Shown here one piece after another: positions 1 through 6,197 of a stretch of DNA of 8,494 nucleotides. The notes under the pieces were generated by a model. The model did no database searches and was not told the DNA's origin. It saw only the letters and a list, made by a program, of their open reading frames with translations. Source of the stretch: Actinoplanes liguriensis (lineage in GTDB: Bacteria > Actinomycetota > Actinomycetes > Mycobacteriales > Micromonosporaceae); assembly GCA_000715855.1 (NCBI GenBank), contig KL571299.1, positions 8,776 through 17,269 on the forward strand, given 5' to 3'. Both the position numbers and the translations under genes were made by a program. Every line of letters begins with the position of its first letter. Position 1 is the first letter of the stretch.

Positions 1-534
1 CCCGGCCGGGTCCCCTGCCGTCTCGGCAACAGCCTCGCGGTTCGGCTCGGCCGGGTCGGCAGCCTTGGTCTGCTCGGGCTTGGCCTCAGCGGCCTCCGGA
101 GCAGCGGCAACCTTCGCCTCGGGCTCGGCCTTCGCCGGCTTCTCGGCCTTGGCACCCTTCTTCGGGGTGGTCGCCGACTTGGTCTCGGCGAGACCCAGAG
201 CAGCCTTCGCCTCGGCCTCGTACACCTCGGTCTTGCTCTGCTTGCTCGGCGCGACCAGCAGCGGCGGCGGGGCCGGCAGGTTCTTGAACTTCTGCCAGTC
301 GCCGGTCTTCTCCAGGATGCGCTGCACCGGCTCGGACGGCTGGGCGCCGACCGAGAGCCAGTACTGCACGCGCTCGGACTTGACCTCGATCACCGAGGGG
401 TGTTCCTTCGGCTGGTAGATGCCGATGTACTCGATGGCGCGACCGTCACGCTTGGTGCGCGAGTCGGCGACGACGATGCGGTACTGCGGGTTGCGGATCT
501 TGCCCATCCGCAGGAGCCGGATCTTAACGGCCAC
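1..534 (-). CDS. rpsP: 30S ribosomal protein S16, C-terminal end cut by window edge
   Basis: S16 is a small-subunit ribosomal protein that binds 16S rRNA and helps assemble the 30S body. The reading frame starts at GTG (534-532) and runs off the left edge without a stop, giving 178 visible residues. The S16 core is clear: a beta-rich start with [19 protein letters not shown] at about residues 8-26, [14 protein letters not shown] at 29-42, and [17 protein letters not shown] at 54-70. After about residue 90 the protein becomes a low-complexity tail rich in Ala, Lys, Glu and Pro. S16 of Escherichia coli is about 82 residues; actinobacterial S16 often has such a tail, but this one is long and not yet finished. 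The start is supported by AGGAG (minus strand, 549-545) ten bases upstream. It is probably transcribed separately from the DUF402 gene, 172 bases upstream. In many actinobacteria it is followed by a KH-domain gene, rimM and trmD, which would lie outside the window. Confidence 0.95.
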   Translation of the reverse strand, partial: MAVKIRLLRMGKIRNPQYRIVVADSRTKRDGRAIEYIGIYQPKEHPSVIEVKSERVQYWLSVGAQPSEPVQRILEKTGDWQKFKNLPAPPPLLVAPSKQSKTEVYEAEAKAALGLAETKSATTPKKGAKAEKPAKAEPEAKVAAAPEAAEAKPEQTKAADPAEPNREAVAETAGDPAG

Positions 535-544
535 GGTTTATTCG

Positions 545-549
545 CTCCT
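545..549 (-). promoter_or_regulatory. Ribosome binding site of rpsP
   Basis: AGGAG on the minus strand lies ten bases before the GTG start of rpsP. It decides the start, because there is no ATG at the expected N-terminus. Confidence 0.7.
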
Positions 550-557
550 GATGACTG

Positions 558-583
558 CGTGGGTGAGCCGACCGGGACCCACG
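558..583 (-). other. Possible hairpin in the rpsP leader
   Basis: CGTGGGT (558-564 on the plus strand) and ACCCACG (577-583) are perfect 7-base inverted arms around a 12-base loop. The right arm overlaps a 10-base palindrome, CCCACGTGGG (578-587). In a minus-strand transcript the hairpin would sit about 9 bases upstream of the rpsP ribosome binding site. It has no following U-run, so it does not look like a terminator. Any regulatory role is inference; GC-rich DNA yields such stems by chance. Confidence 0.3.
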
Positions 584-668
584 TGGGGATGCGGGACCGA
601 TGCCTCGTGGATTGGCGATGCGTGCGGGGTTAGAGGGCGCCTCACGACATGCCGGATACCAACAAGCC

Positions 669-699
669 ATTCTGCCAGATGAGGGGCCGAGGATCCCAA
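669..699 (-). promoter_or_regulatory. Candidate promoter for rpsP
   Basis: On the minus strand a -10-like CAGAAT (674-669) lies 19 bases after a -35-like TTGGGA (699-694). This would start transcription near 660 and give a leader of about 125 bases. The spacing is long and the match is partial. It is listed because rpsP is probably not co-transcribed with the gene upstream and this is the best candidate in the gap. Confidence 0.25.
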
Positions 700-706
700 C
701 CGGGTG

Positions 707-1354
707 TCAGCGCGCGCCGGGACGATCCCAGCCGGCCGGAAGTTCCACCGGAACGGGCCATGCCGGGTCCGGCCGGAAGTCCGTCCAGGTCCCGTCGAAC
801 GGGAACTCGCCGGCCTCGATCTTCTTGATCACCCGGCGGCCCTCGGCCCAGACCTCCTCCGGATTCGGCACCCAGTAGTGCTCGGGCAGGGCGAGCCGCT
901 CGGCGAACTCGTCCTCGTCCTTCCACCGCCACGTCCGGTCCGCGGCGGCGACCACGTCCAGGTCCTGGTCGACCACGTCGACCCCGGCGAGATCGCCGTC
1001 GTCCCAGCGGACCGCGCGCTCCTCGAGGTTCACGTACCAGTTGGTGAAATCACCCTCGGGCGAACGGAAGAACCAGACCGAGTGCTCCCCCTCGGCCGGC
1101 AGGAACTTGAGGATGCCGGGACCGGACCAGGTGACCTGGATCAGCTTGTGCTCCAGGGTCACCCACTCGGTGAACGGCATCTCACGCACCCCGCGGTCGT
1201 CCGCCGCGACCTCGATCACCATTGCCGAGCCGCGGGCCAGCCAGAGCAGCAGCCCGCGGTCGTCGTCCGAGATCACCCGGCACGGCCGGACATTGACCAG
1301 CCGGCCCGCGGAGAAGTTCCGATAGAGGACCGGCCGGCCGACGCCGAACGCCAC
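707..1354 (-). CDS. DUF402 domain protein
   Basis: This 215-residue protein matches the DUF402 family (Pfam PF04167), a small beta-barrel fold. A staphylococcal relative is reported as a metal-dependent nucleoside tri-/diphosphatase, and archaeal relatives are RNA-linked; the role here is not known. The family signature is visible: WYVNLE at about residues 106-111, then VDVVDQDLDVV at 125-135 with closely spaced Asp residues, then WKDEDEF at 144-150. These acidic residues are the usual metal-binding set. An aromatic stretch, VWFFRSPEGDF, precedes them. I chose GTG (1354-1352) because it starts 2 bases after the proS stop and leaves a normal N-terminus; the frame stays open upstream inside proS to 1498, but that part is arginine/glycine-rich out-of-frame sequence. 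No strong Shine-Dalgarno is visible, so translation is probably coupled to proS. It is the last gene of the amidohydrolase-proS unit. Confidence 0.85.
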   Translation of the reverse strand: MAFGVGRPVLYRNFSAGRLVNVRPCRVISDDDRGLLLWLARGSAMVIEVAADDRGVREMPFTEWVTLEHKLIQVTWSGPGILKFLPAEGEHSVWFFRSPEGDFTNWYVNLEERAVRWDDGDLAGVDVVDQDLDVVAAADRTWRWKDEDEFAERLALPEHYWVPNPEEVWAEGRRVIKKIEAGEFPFDGTWTDFRPDPAWPVPVELPAGWDRPGAR

Positions 1355-1356
1355 GG

Positions 1357-2763
1357 TCAGTACGACCGGCCGAGGTAGGCGATCAGATCCGGCTCCTCGT
1401 CCGACTCCGGCATGGTGCCGTCCTCGCGGGTCAGGCAGCGGACCGTGACGGCCTTGTTGTTCGCCTGCTTCTCGCCGGCCTCGCCGACCGCCGACCACGG
1501 CACCCGGGCCCAGCCGGTCTGCGACGCCTCGATCGCCTCGTCCAGCGTCTTCACGTCGACGGTGCGCTCGACACGGAACGCCAGCGCGTCGTCGTAGAGC
1601 CGCTGCTGGTCGGCCTTGAGCGCGGCGACCACCGCGTTGGCGACCTCGGCGAGCGCAATCGGCGACTTCGAGCCGTCGACCCGGCGGGCCACCACGGCGT
1701 TGCCGTTGGCCAGGTCACGCGGACCCACCTCGACGCGGATCGGCACGCCCTGCAGCTCGGCGTCGACCGCCCGGCGACCGAAGGGGATGTCCGCGCGGTC
1801 GTCGAGCTTCACGCGTACACCCAATTTCTTGAGATCGTCCCGAAGCTGCGCAGCAGCTTCCGCCACGCCCTCGCCCGCCTTGACCACCATGATCTGCACC
1901 TGGATCGGAGCCAGCCGGGGCGGCAGCCGCAGGCCGTTGTCATCGCCGTGCACCATGATCAGGCCGCCGACCATGCGCGTCGAGGTGCCCCACGACGTGG
2001 TCCAGGCGTGCTCGACGGTGCGCTCGGCAGACGAGTAGGTGATGTCGAACGCCTTCGCGAAATTCTGCCCGAGCTCGTGCGAGGTGCCCATCTGCAGCGC
2101 CTTGCCGTCGCCCATCATCGCCTCGACGGTCATCGTGTTGGTCGCGCCGGCGAACCGCTCGCCCTTGGTCTTGCGGCCGGGCACCACCGGGATCGCCAGC
2201 AGCTCTTCCATGAACGCCTGGTAGACGTGCTTGTGGATCTCCCGCGCGTGGTCCCGCGCGTCCTGCTCGGTGGCGTGCGCGGTGTGCCCCTCCTGCCAGA
2301 GGAACTCGGTGGTGCGCAGGAAGGTGCGCGGGCGCAGCTCCCACCGGACGACGTTGGCCCACTGGTTGAGCAGCAGGGGCAGATCACGGTACGAGTCGAC
2401 CCACTTGGCCATGAACTCGCCGATCACGGTCTCGCTGGTGGGACGCACCACCAGCGGCTCGGCGAGCTCCTTGCCGCCGGCGTGGGTGACCACGGCCAGC
2501 TCCGGCGAGAAGCCCTCGACGTGGTCGGCCTCGCGGCGCAGGTAGTTCTCCGGGATGAAGAGCGGGAAGTACGCGTTCTGAACGCCCTGCTCCTTGATCC
2601 GCGCGTCCATGTCGGCCTGCATGCGCTCCCAGATCGCGTAGCCGACCGGCCGGATCACCATCGTGCCGCGCACCGGGCCGTTGTCGGCGAGTTGCGCCTT
2701 GGCGATGAGGTCCTGGTACCAGCGGGGGAAGTCCTCCGCACGGGGAGTGAGCACGCGAGCCAT
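1357..2763 (-). CDS. proS: Prolyl-tRNA synthetase, archaeal/eukaryotic-like type
   Basis: This class II aminoacyl-tRNA synthetase charges tRNA-Pro with proline in the cytoplasm. It has 468 residues, the size of the short archaeal/eukaryotic-like ProRS rather than the roughly 570-residue bacterial form with an inserted editing domain; no such insertion is seen. Visible motifs: motif 1 region around RPVGYAIWERM (38-48), the proline-site sequence RPTSET (107-112), motif 2 from R140-W141-E142 to FLRTTEFLWQEGHTAH (148-163), and motif 3 with HGDDNGLRLPPRLAP (273-287). An alpha/beta anticodon-binding domain follows (about 288-385), then a C-terminal domain. The four zinc-ligand cysteines of many archaeal-type enzymes are missing; Cys443 is the only cysteine in the protein. 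ATG at 2763 is chosen because MARVLTPRAEDFPRWYQD is the expected N-terminus; a longer frame to 2796 would overlap the tail of the upstream gene. It lies 36 bases after the amidohydrolase and 2 bases before the DUF402 gene. Confidence 0.97.
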   Translation of the reverse strand: MARVLTPRAEDFPRWYQDLIAKAQLADNGPVRGTMVIRPVGYAIWERMQADMDARIKEQGVQNAYFPLFIPENYLRREADHVEGFSPELAVVTHAGGKELAEPLVVRPTSETVIGEFMAKWVDSYRDLPLLLNQWANVVRWELRPRTFLRTTEFLWQEGHTAHATEQDARDHAREIHKHVYQAFMEELLAIPVVPGRKTKGERFAGATNTMTVEAMMGDGKALQMGTSHELGQNFAKAFDITYSSAERTVEHAWTTSWGTSTRMVGGLIMVHGDDNGLRLPPRLAPIQVQIMVVKAGEGVAEAAAQLRDDLKKLGVRVKLDDRADIPFGRRAVDAELQGVPIRVEVGPRDLANGNAVVARRVDGSKSPIALAEVANAVVAALKADQQRLYDDALAFRVERTVDVKTLDEAIEASQTGWARVPWSAVGEAGEKQANNKAVTVRCLTREDGTMPESDEEPDLIAYLGRSY

Positions 2764-2771
2764 GAGCAAGC

Positions 2772-2777
2772 ATCCTA
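2772..2777 (-). promoter_or_regulatory. AGGA / TAGGAT element before proS
   Basis: The minus-strand sequence TAGGAT lies 8 bases before the proS ATG. Its AGGA can serve as a weak Shine-Dalgarno. The same six bases fit the actinobacterial -10 pattern TANNNT at the distance expected for a leaderless mRNA starting at the ATG. No good -35 is seen at 17-18 bases. I cannot separate the two readings from sequence alone. Confidence 0.3.
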
Positions 2778-2799
2778 GTCGCGGCCCGGGCGCCACCCG

Positions 2800-3876
2800 T
2801 CAGCGGATGACGGCGCCACGCAGCACGATGCGGCGCGGTGCTTTCACCACCCGCAGATCCCGCCGCGGGTCGGCGTCGTAGACCACCAGGTCGGCCAGCC
2901 CGCCCTCGACCAGCCCCGGGAAGCCCAGCCACTCCCGCGCCCGCCACGACGCCGCGGCCAGCACGTCCACCGCCGGGATGCCGGCCTCGTGCAGGTAGAG
3001 CATCTCCTCGGCGGCCAGCCCGTGCCGGATCCCGCCGCCCGCGTCGGTGCCCACGTAGATCGGCACGCCCGCCTCGTGCGCCGCGCGCACCACGTCCGGG
3101 AAATTGTCCCGCAGGGCGATCATGTGGTCCGCGTACCCGGCGAACTTGGCCCGCGCCTGGTCGGCGATCTTCCCGAACGTCCGGATGTTGATCATCGTGG
3201 GCACCAGGGCCGTCCCCCGCCGGGCCATCTCGTCGATCAGCTCCAGGGACAGGCCGGTGCCGTGCTCCACCGAATCCACCCCGGCCCTCACCATGATCTC
3301 CACGCCCTCCTCGGAGAACGTGTGCACCGCGGCCCGCGCGCCGGCCGCATGTGCCGCCTCCACCGCCGCGGTCATCGTCGTCGCATCCCAGCTCGGGGCG
3401 AGATCGCCGACCTCCCGGTCGATCCAGTCGCCGACCAGCTTCACCCAGCCGGTGCCGGCCTTCGCCTGCGCGGTCACCGTGGCGGCGACCTCCGCGGCGG
3501 GCACCTCGACGCCGATGTCACGCAGGTAACGCCGGGGCGGCGCGACGTGACGCCCGGCGCGGGCCAGGCGGGGCACTCCCGGTTCGTCGTCCAATTCGGG
3601 ATAGGGGTACGGCGAACCGGCGTCCCGCAGAGCCAGCACGCCCGCGTCCCGATCGATGTGGGCGAGCTCACGGGCCTGGTCGAGGCTCTCGATCGGCTTC
3701 GCGCCGTACGCGATCCCGAGGTGACAGTGCGCGTCGACCAGCCCCGGCACGATCCACCCGCCGTCACTGATCGTCTCCGCATCGGCGACCGGCTCGAACG
3801 TGACCCGATCGCCGACCAGCCAGATGTCCCGGACCTCGTCGTCGGGGAGGACGGTTCCACGCACATGCAACGCCAT
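2800..3876 (-). CDS. Metal-dependent amidohydrolase family protein
   Basis: This 358-residue protein belongs to the amidohydrolase superfamily, close to the imidazolonepropionase/prolidase-like cytosolic enzymes that hydrolyse C-N bonds at one or two metal ions in a TIM barrel. The metal-site residues appear in order: His50 and His52 in VDAHCHLG, Lys146 in GWVKLVGDW (the position usually carboxylated in binuclear members), His185 in AAVHTF, His205 in SVEHGTG, and Asp278 in VGTDAG. A small beta-sandwich is formed by the two ends, with GLADLVVYDADP near the C-terminus. No signal peptide is seen. The substrate cannot be told from sequence; a cyclic dipeptide or imide, or a proline-containing dipeptide, is possible. 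ATG at 3876 is chosen because it gives the usual short beta-strand lead-in and has AGGA 8 bases upstream; the frame stays open to 3990 but that part is low-complexity spacer. A terminator separates it from ffh, so it needs its own promoter. The 36-base gap suggests co-transcription with proS. Confidence 0.9.
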   Translation of the reverse strand: MALHVRGTVLPDDEVRDIWLVGDRVTFEPVADAETISDGGWIVPGLVDAHCHLGIAYGAKPIESLDQARELAHIDRDAGVLALRDAGSPYPYPELDDEPGVPRLARAGRHVAPPRRYLRDIGVEVPAAEVAATVTAQAKAGTGWVKLVGDWIDREVGDLAPSWDATTMTAAVEAAHAAGARAAVHTFSEEGVEIMVRAGVDSVEHGTGLSLELIDEMARRGTALVPTMINIRTFGKIADQARAKFAGYADHMIALRDNFPDVVRAAHEAGVPIYVGTDAGGGIRHGLAAEEMLYLHEAGIPAVDVLAAASWRAREWLGFPGLVEGGLADLVVYDADPRRDLRVVKAPRRIVLRGAVIR

Positions 3877-3884
3877 GGGAACAG

Positions 3885-3888
3885 TCCT
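3885..3888 (-). promoter_or_regulatory. Ribosome binding site of the amidohydrolase gene
   Basis: AGGA on the minus strand sits 8 bases before the ATG at 3876. It supports that start against the longer open frame. Confidence 0.5.
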
Positions 3889-3953
3889 ACCGGATGGCTC
3901 GCTCTTCCGTCGGGCCGCCTCCGTCTTGCGTTCCCGGCCGCTCCACCCCGCCG

Positions 3954-4065
3954 TGCTCACGGTTCGGTTTCCAGCCAGCCCCGCGCTCACGGCCCAGCCG
4001 CCCGCCCTGCTCCGCCGTTTTGCTTCCAGCCAGCCCCGCCCTGCTCACGGCGCAGCCGCCCGCCC
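3954..4065. repeat. Imperfect tandem repeat, two units of 54 and 58 bp
   Basis: Unit 1 is 3954-4007 and unit 2 is 4008-4065. Both begin with TGCTC, continue into the shared block TTCCAGCCAGCCCCG (3969-3983 and 4024-4038), carry GCTCACGG (3985-3992 and 4042-4049), and end in AGCCGCCCGCCC. Unit 2 has small insertions. A further GCTCACGG at 3955-3962 opens unit 1. The plus strand is strongly C-rich. The repeat lies in the non-coding gap between the ffh terminator and the amidohydrolase start; no function is recognised. Confidence 0.7.
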
Positions 4066-4094
4066 CGCCCCGCCGTGCCCACCGCCCGGCCCCC
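4059..4094 (-). other. G-quadruplex-type motif on the minus strand
   Basis: The plus strand has six C-runs of at least three within 36 bases (4059-4061, 4063-4066, 4068-4071, 4078-4080, 4085-4087, 4090-4094), so the minus strand has six matching G-runs. Four of them separated by loops of 6, 1 and 1 bases satisfy the common G3+N1-7 rule. It lies about 180-220 bases upstream of the amidohydrolase ATG and past the ffh terminator. In DNA this GC-rich such motifs arise by chance, so folding or function is inference. Confidence 0.5.
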
Positions 4095-4139
4095 GTCACG
4101 ATCAGGCGCGGCTGGCACTCACGGTCGAAAACAGCGCCG

Positions 4140-4187
4140 AAAAAAGCCCTCAGCGCCAGCCCGCACAAAACCTGCTGGCGCTGAGGG
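4140..4187 (-). terminator. Intrinsic terminator of ffh
   Basis: A perfect 14-bp inverted repeat (4147-4160 and 4174-4187, arm CCCTCAGCGCCAGC) encloses a 13-base loop. On the minus strand the stem is followed, after one C, by six T residues (4145-4140). It starts 44 bases after the ffh stop, in the right orientation to end ffh transcription. Confidence 0.92.
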
Positions 4188-4231
4188 TCGGAAGACAACC
4201 GCGATCGGCGGCCGCAATCACAACGGAACGA

Positions 4232-5779
4232 TCAGCTGTCCTTGCCCTTGGGCTTGTTCAGCTTGTTGAAGTCGAGCTTCGGCAGCTTGAACCCCGGCGG
4301 CATCCCCCCACCGGCGAGCGCGCTCGGGTCCAGCCCGGGCGGCAGCTGCGGCATCCCGCCCGGGAAGCCGCCCGGCATCCCCGCGGGCATCCCGCCGCCG
4401 CGGGGGCGGTTGTTCTTGCCCTTGCGCTTGTTCTTCGAGCTCTTCGTGGCCGATCGGCGGCCGCCGGGGAGGCCCATCATGCCGCTCATCTGCTTCATCA
4501 TCTTCTGCGCGTCGGTGAAGCGGTTGAGCAGCTGGTTCACCTCCATCACGGTGACCCCGGAGCCGTTGGCGATGCGCAGCCGGCGGGACGCGTTGATGAT
4601 TTTCGGCTCGGTGCGCTCCTTGGGCGTCATCGAGCGGATGATCGCGGTGACCCGGTCGAAGTGGCTGTCGTCGAGCTCGGCCAGCTGGTCCTTCATCTGG
4701 CCCATGCCGGGCATCATGCCGAGGATGTTGGCGATCGGGCCCATCCGCCGGACGGCGATCAGCTGGTCCAGGAAGTCCTCCAGCGTGAACTGCTCGCCAC
4801 CGAGCAGCTTGCTGGTCATTTTCTCTTTCTGCTCCTCGTCGAAGGCCGCCTCGGCGGTCTCGATGAGGGTCAGGACGTCACCCATGCCGAGGATCCGGCT
4901 GGCCATCCGGTCGGGGTGGAAGACGTCGAAGTCCTCCAGTTTCTCACCCGTGGAGGCGAACAGGATGGGCTGGCCGGTGACGTGCCGGACGGAGAGCGCG
5001 GCGCCACCGCGGGCGTCGCCGTCGAGCTTGGAGAGGACCACGCCGGTGACGCCGACGCCGTCGCGGAACGCCTCGGCGGTCTGCACCGCGTCCTGCCCGA
5101 CCATGGCGTCGATGACGAAGATGACCTCGTCCGGGTTGACCGCGTCGCGGATGTCGCGGGCCTGCTGCATCATCTCCTCGTCGATGCCGAGTCGTCCGGC
5201 GGTGTCGACGATGACGATGTCCTTGGCGGTGCGCTTGGCGACCTCGATGGAGTCCTTGGCGACCTTGACCGGGTCGCCGACGCCGCTGCCGGGCTCCGGC
5301 GCGTAGACGTCGACGCCGGCCCGGCCGCCGACCACCTGCAGCTGGTTGACCGCGTTCGGCCGCTGCAGGTCGGCGGCGACCAGCAGCGGCTGGTGGCCCT
5401 GGCTCTTGAGCCAGCGCGACAGCTTGCCGGCCAGCGTCGTCTTACCGGCGCCCTGCAGACCGGCCAGCATGATCACCGTGGGCGGCTGCTTGGCGAAGAC
5501 CAGCCGCCGCCCTTCACCACCGAGCGTGTTGATCAGCTCTTCGTGAACGATCTTGATGATCTGCTGGGCGGGGTTGAGGGCCTGGGAGACCTCGGCGCCG
5601 CGCGCCCGCTCCTTCAGGTTGGCGATGAACGCCTTGACCACCGGCAACGCCACGTCGGCCTCGAGCAGCGCGAGACGAATCTCGCGCGCGGTGGCGTCGA
5701 TGTCGGCATCGGTGAGCCGGCCCTTGCCGCGGAGCTTGGTGAAGATCCCGGACAGGCGGTCACTCAGGGTGTCAAACAC
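4232..5779 (-). CDS. ffh: Signal recognition particle GTPase Ffh (SRP54)
   Basis: Ffh binds SRP RNA and the hydrophobic signal sequences of nascent membrane and secreted proteins, then docks with FtsY at the membrane in a GTP-dependent step. The 515-residue protein has the full NG-M layout. The N domain is a four-helix bundle (about 1-90). The G domain carries the P-loop GLQGAGKTT (107-115), ADLQRPNAVNQL (136-147), the G3 motif DTAGR (192-196) and SKLDGDARGGAA (250-261, the guanine-specificity motif, with Ser in place of the usual Thr). The methionine-rich M domain follows (about 300-430), including GMMPGMGQMKDQ and the RNA-binding region with SRRLRIANGSG. The last 85 or so residues form a basic stretch and a Gly/Pro/Met-rich tail (GGGMPAGMPGGFPGGMP). 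GTG at 5779 is chosen because MFDTLSDRL is the standard N-terminus and GGGAAG precedes it. A strong terminator follows. The SRP RNA gene itself is not in the window. Confidence 0.98.
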   Translation of the reverse strand: MFDTLSDRLSGIFTKLRGKGRLTDADIDATAREIRLALLEADVALPVVKAFIANLKERARGAEVSQALNPAQQIIKIVHEELINTLGGEGRRLVFAKQPPTVIMLAGLQGAGKTTLAGKLSRWLKSQGHQPLLVAADLQRPNAVNQLQVVGGRAGVDVYAPEPGSGVGDPVKVAKDSIEVAKRTAKDIVIVDTAGRLGIDEEMMQQARDIRDAVNPDEVIFVIDAMVGQDAVQTAEAFRDGVGVTGVVLSKLDGDARGGAALSVRHVTGQPILFASTGEKLEDFDVFHPDRMASRILGMGDVLTLIETAEAAFDEEQKEKMTSKLLGGEQFTLEDFLDQLIAVRRMGPIANILGMMPGMGQMKDQLAELDDSHFDRVTAIIRSMTPKERTEPKIINASRRLRIANGSGVTVMEVNQLLNRFTDAQKMMKQMSGMMGLPGGRRSATKSSKNKRKGKNNRPRGGGMPAGMPGGFPGGMPQLPPGLDPSALAGGGMPPGFKLPKLDFNKLNKPKGKDS

Positions 5780-5821
5780 GGTGCGACTTCCCGTTGGTCG
5801 GTTTTGATGGCGTCGTCCGCA

Positions 5822-5827
5822 AGCCTA
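5822..5827 (-). promoter_or_regulatory. Candidate -10 element for ffh
   Basis: TAGGCT on the minus strand (5827-5822) fits the actinobacterial TANNNT -10 pattern and lies 42 bases before the ffh GTG, inside the 65-base gap after the small membrane protein gene. The hexamer 17 bases upstream (CGGTGA) is a poor -35. If used, ffh would have its own promoter rather than relying on the upstream gene. Confidence 0.35.
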
Positions 5828-5844
5828 CTTGGAGCCGACCGAGC

Positions 5845-6072
5845 TCACCGGTTCCGCATCCGGTACGTCTTCGTCGCCGCCTCGATCCGCCGCTGCGTGC
5901 GGGTCCCCGGGGCGATCTCGCGCTTGACCCGGCCGTAGAGCCAGAGCCCGCCACCGACCAGCGCCGCGACCAGCACCAGGTAGAAGAAAGCGCCGAACAG
6001 CGCGTGGACCAACCAGCTCGCCACGACCACACCACCGACAACCGCCAGCAGGAAAACCACTGCCTTGCCCAT
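5845..6072 (-). CDS. Small two-helix membrane protein of unknown function
   Basis: The gene encodes 75 residues that I do not recognise as a named family. Two hydrophobic segments are obvious: about residues 4-25 (AVVFLLAVVGGVVVASWLV) and 27-46 (GAFFYLVLVAALVGGGLWLY). A 29-residue tail follows with ten Lys or Arg, ending TYRMRNR. By the positive-inside rule the tail should be cytoplasmic, giving a hairpin with both ends inside. There is no cleavable signal peptide and no cysteine. The ATG at 6072 is supported by GGGAGG a few bases upstream. It is the first gene of the minus-strand block, 65 bases ahead of ffh, and faces away from the Stealth gene. Nearness to ffh does not prove a role in protein targeting. 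Coding status is supported by the good start, the stop and the clear segment structure. Confidence 0.7.
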   Translation of the reverse strand: MGKAVVFLLAVVGGVVVASWLVHALFGAFFYLVLVAALVGGGLWLYGRVKREIAPGTRTQRRIEAATKTYRMRNR

Positions 6073-6197
6073 CTGGACCCTCCCGGTCTCGACTGCTTAC
6101 CACCATGCCGCGTTCGCGCAAGCGCCCGCATCGGCCGAGCCCCTGAGACGTTCCCCTAAGGGTGGGACTTTCCGGATAACCGCCACCCCCGTAGTTA

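Noticed and set aside
704..1378. Plus-strand open frame opposite the DUF402 gene
   Set aside because: The minus strand encodes a coherent DUF402 protein with its acidic signature; the plus-strand product is Pro/Asp/His/Arg-rich and matches nothing I know.
4147..4187. The 14-bp inverted repeat read as a regulator binding site or attachment site
   Set aside because: Its position 44 bases after the ffh stop, the G+C-rich stem and the six-T run on the correct strand explain it fully as an intrinsic terminator.
3877..4231. Possible SRP RNA or other structured RNA gene next to ffh
   Set aside because: The only strong structure is the terminator hairpin. No GGAAG-type tetraloop helix or helix 8 symmetry of SRP RNA is seen in the spacer.
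2989..4269. Open frame of 426 codons on the plus strand across the amidohydrolase, the spacer and the end of ffh
   Set aside because: It crosses two real genes, a terminator and a tandem repeat. Composition is that of a frame shadow.
3800..5938. Open frame of 712 codons on the plus strand opposite ffh
   Set aside because: It lies antisense to an unmistakable Ffh gene. The translation is a shadow rich in Leu, Gly, Asp, Val, His and Arg, with no domain. Long antisense frames are expected in very GC-rich genes.
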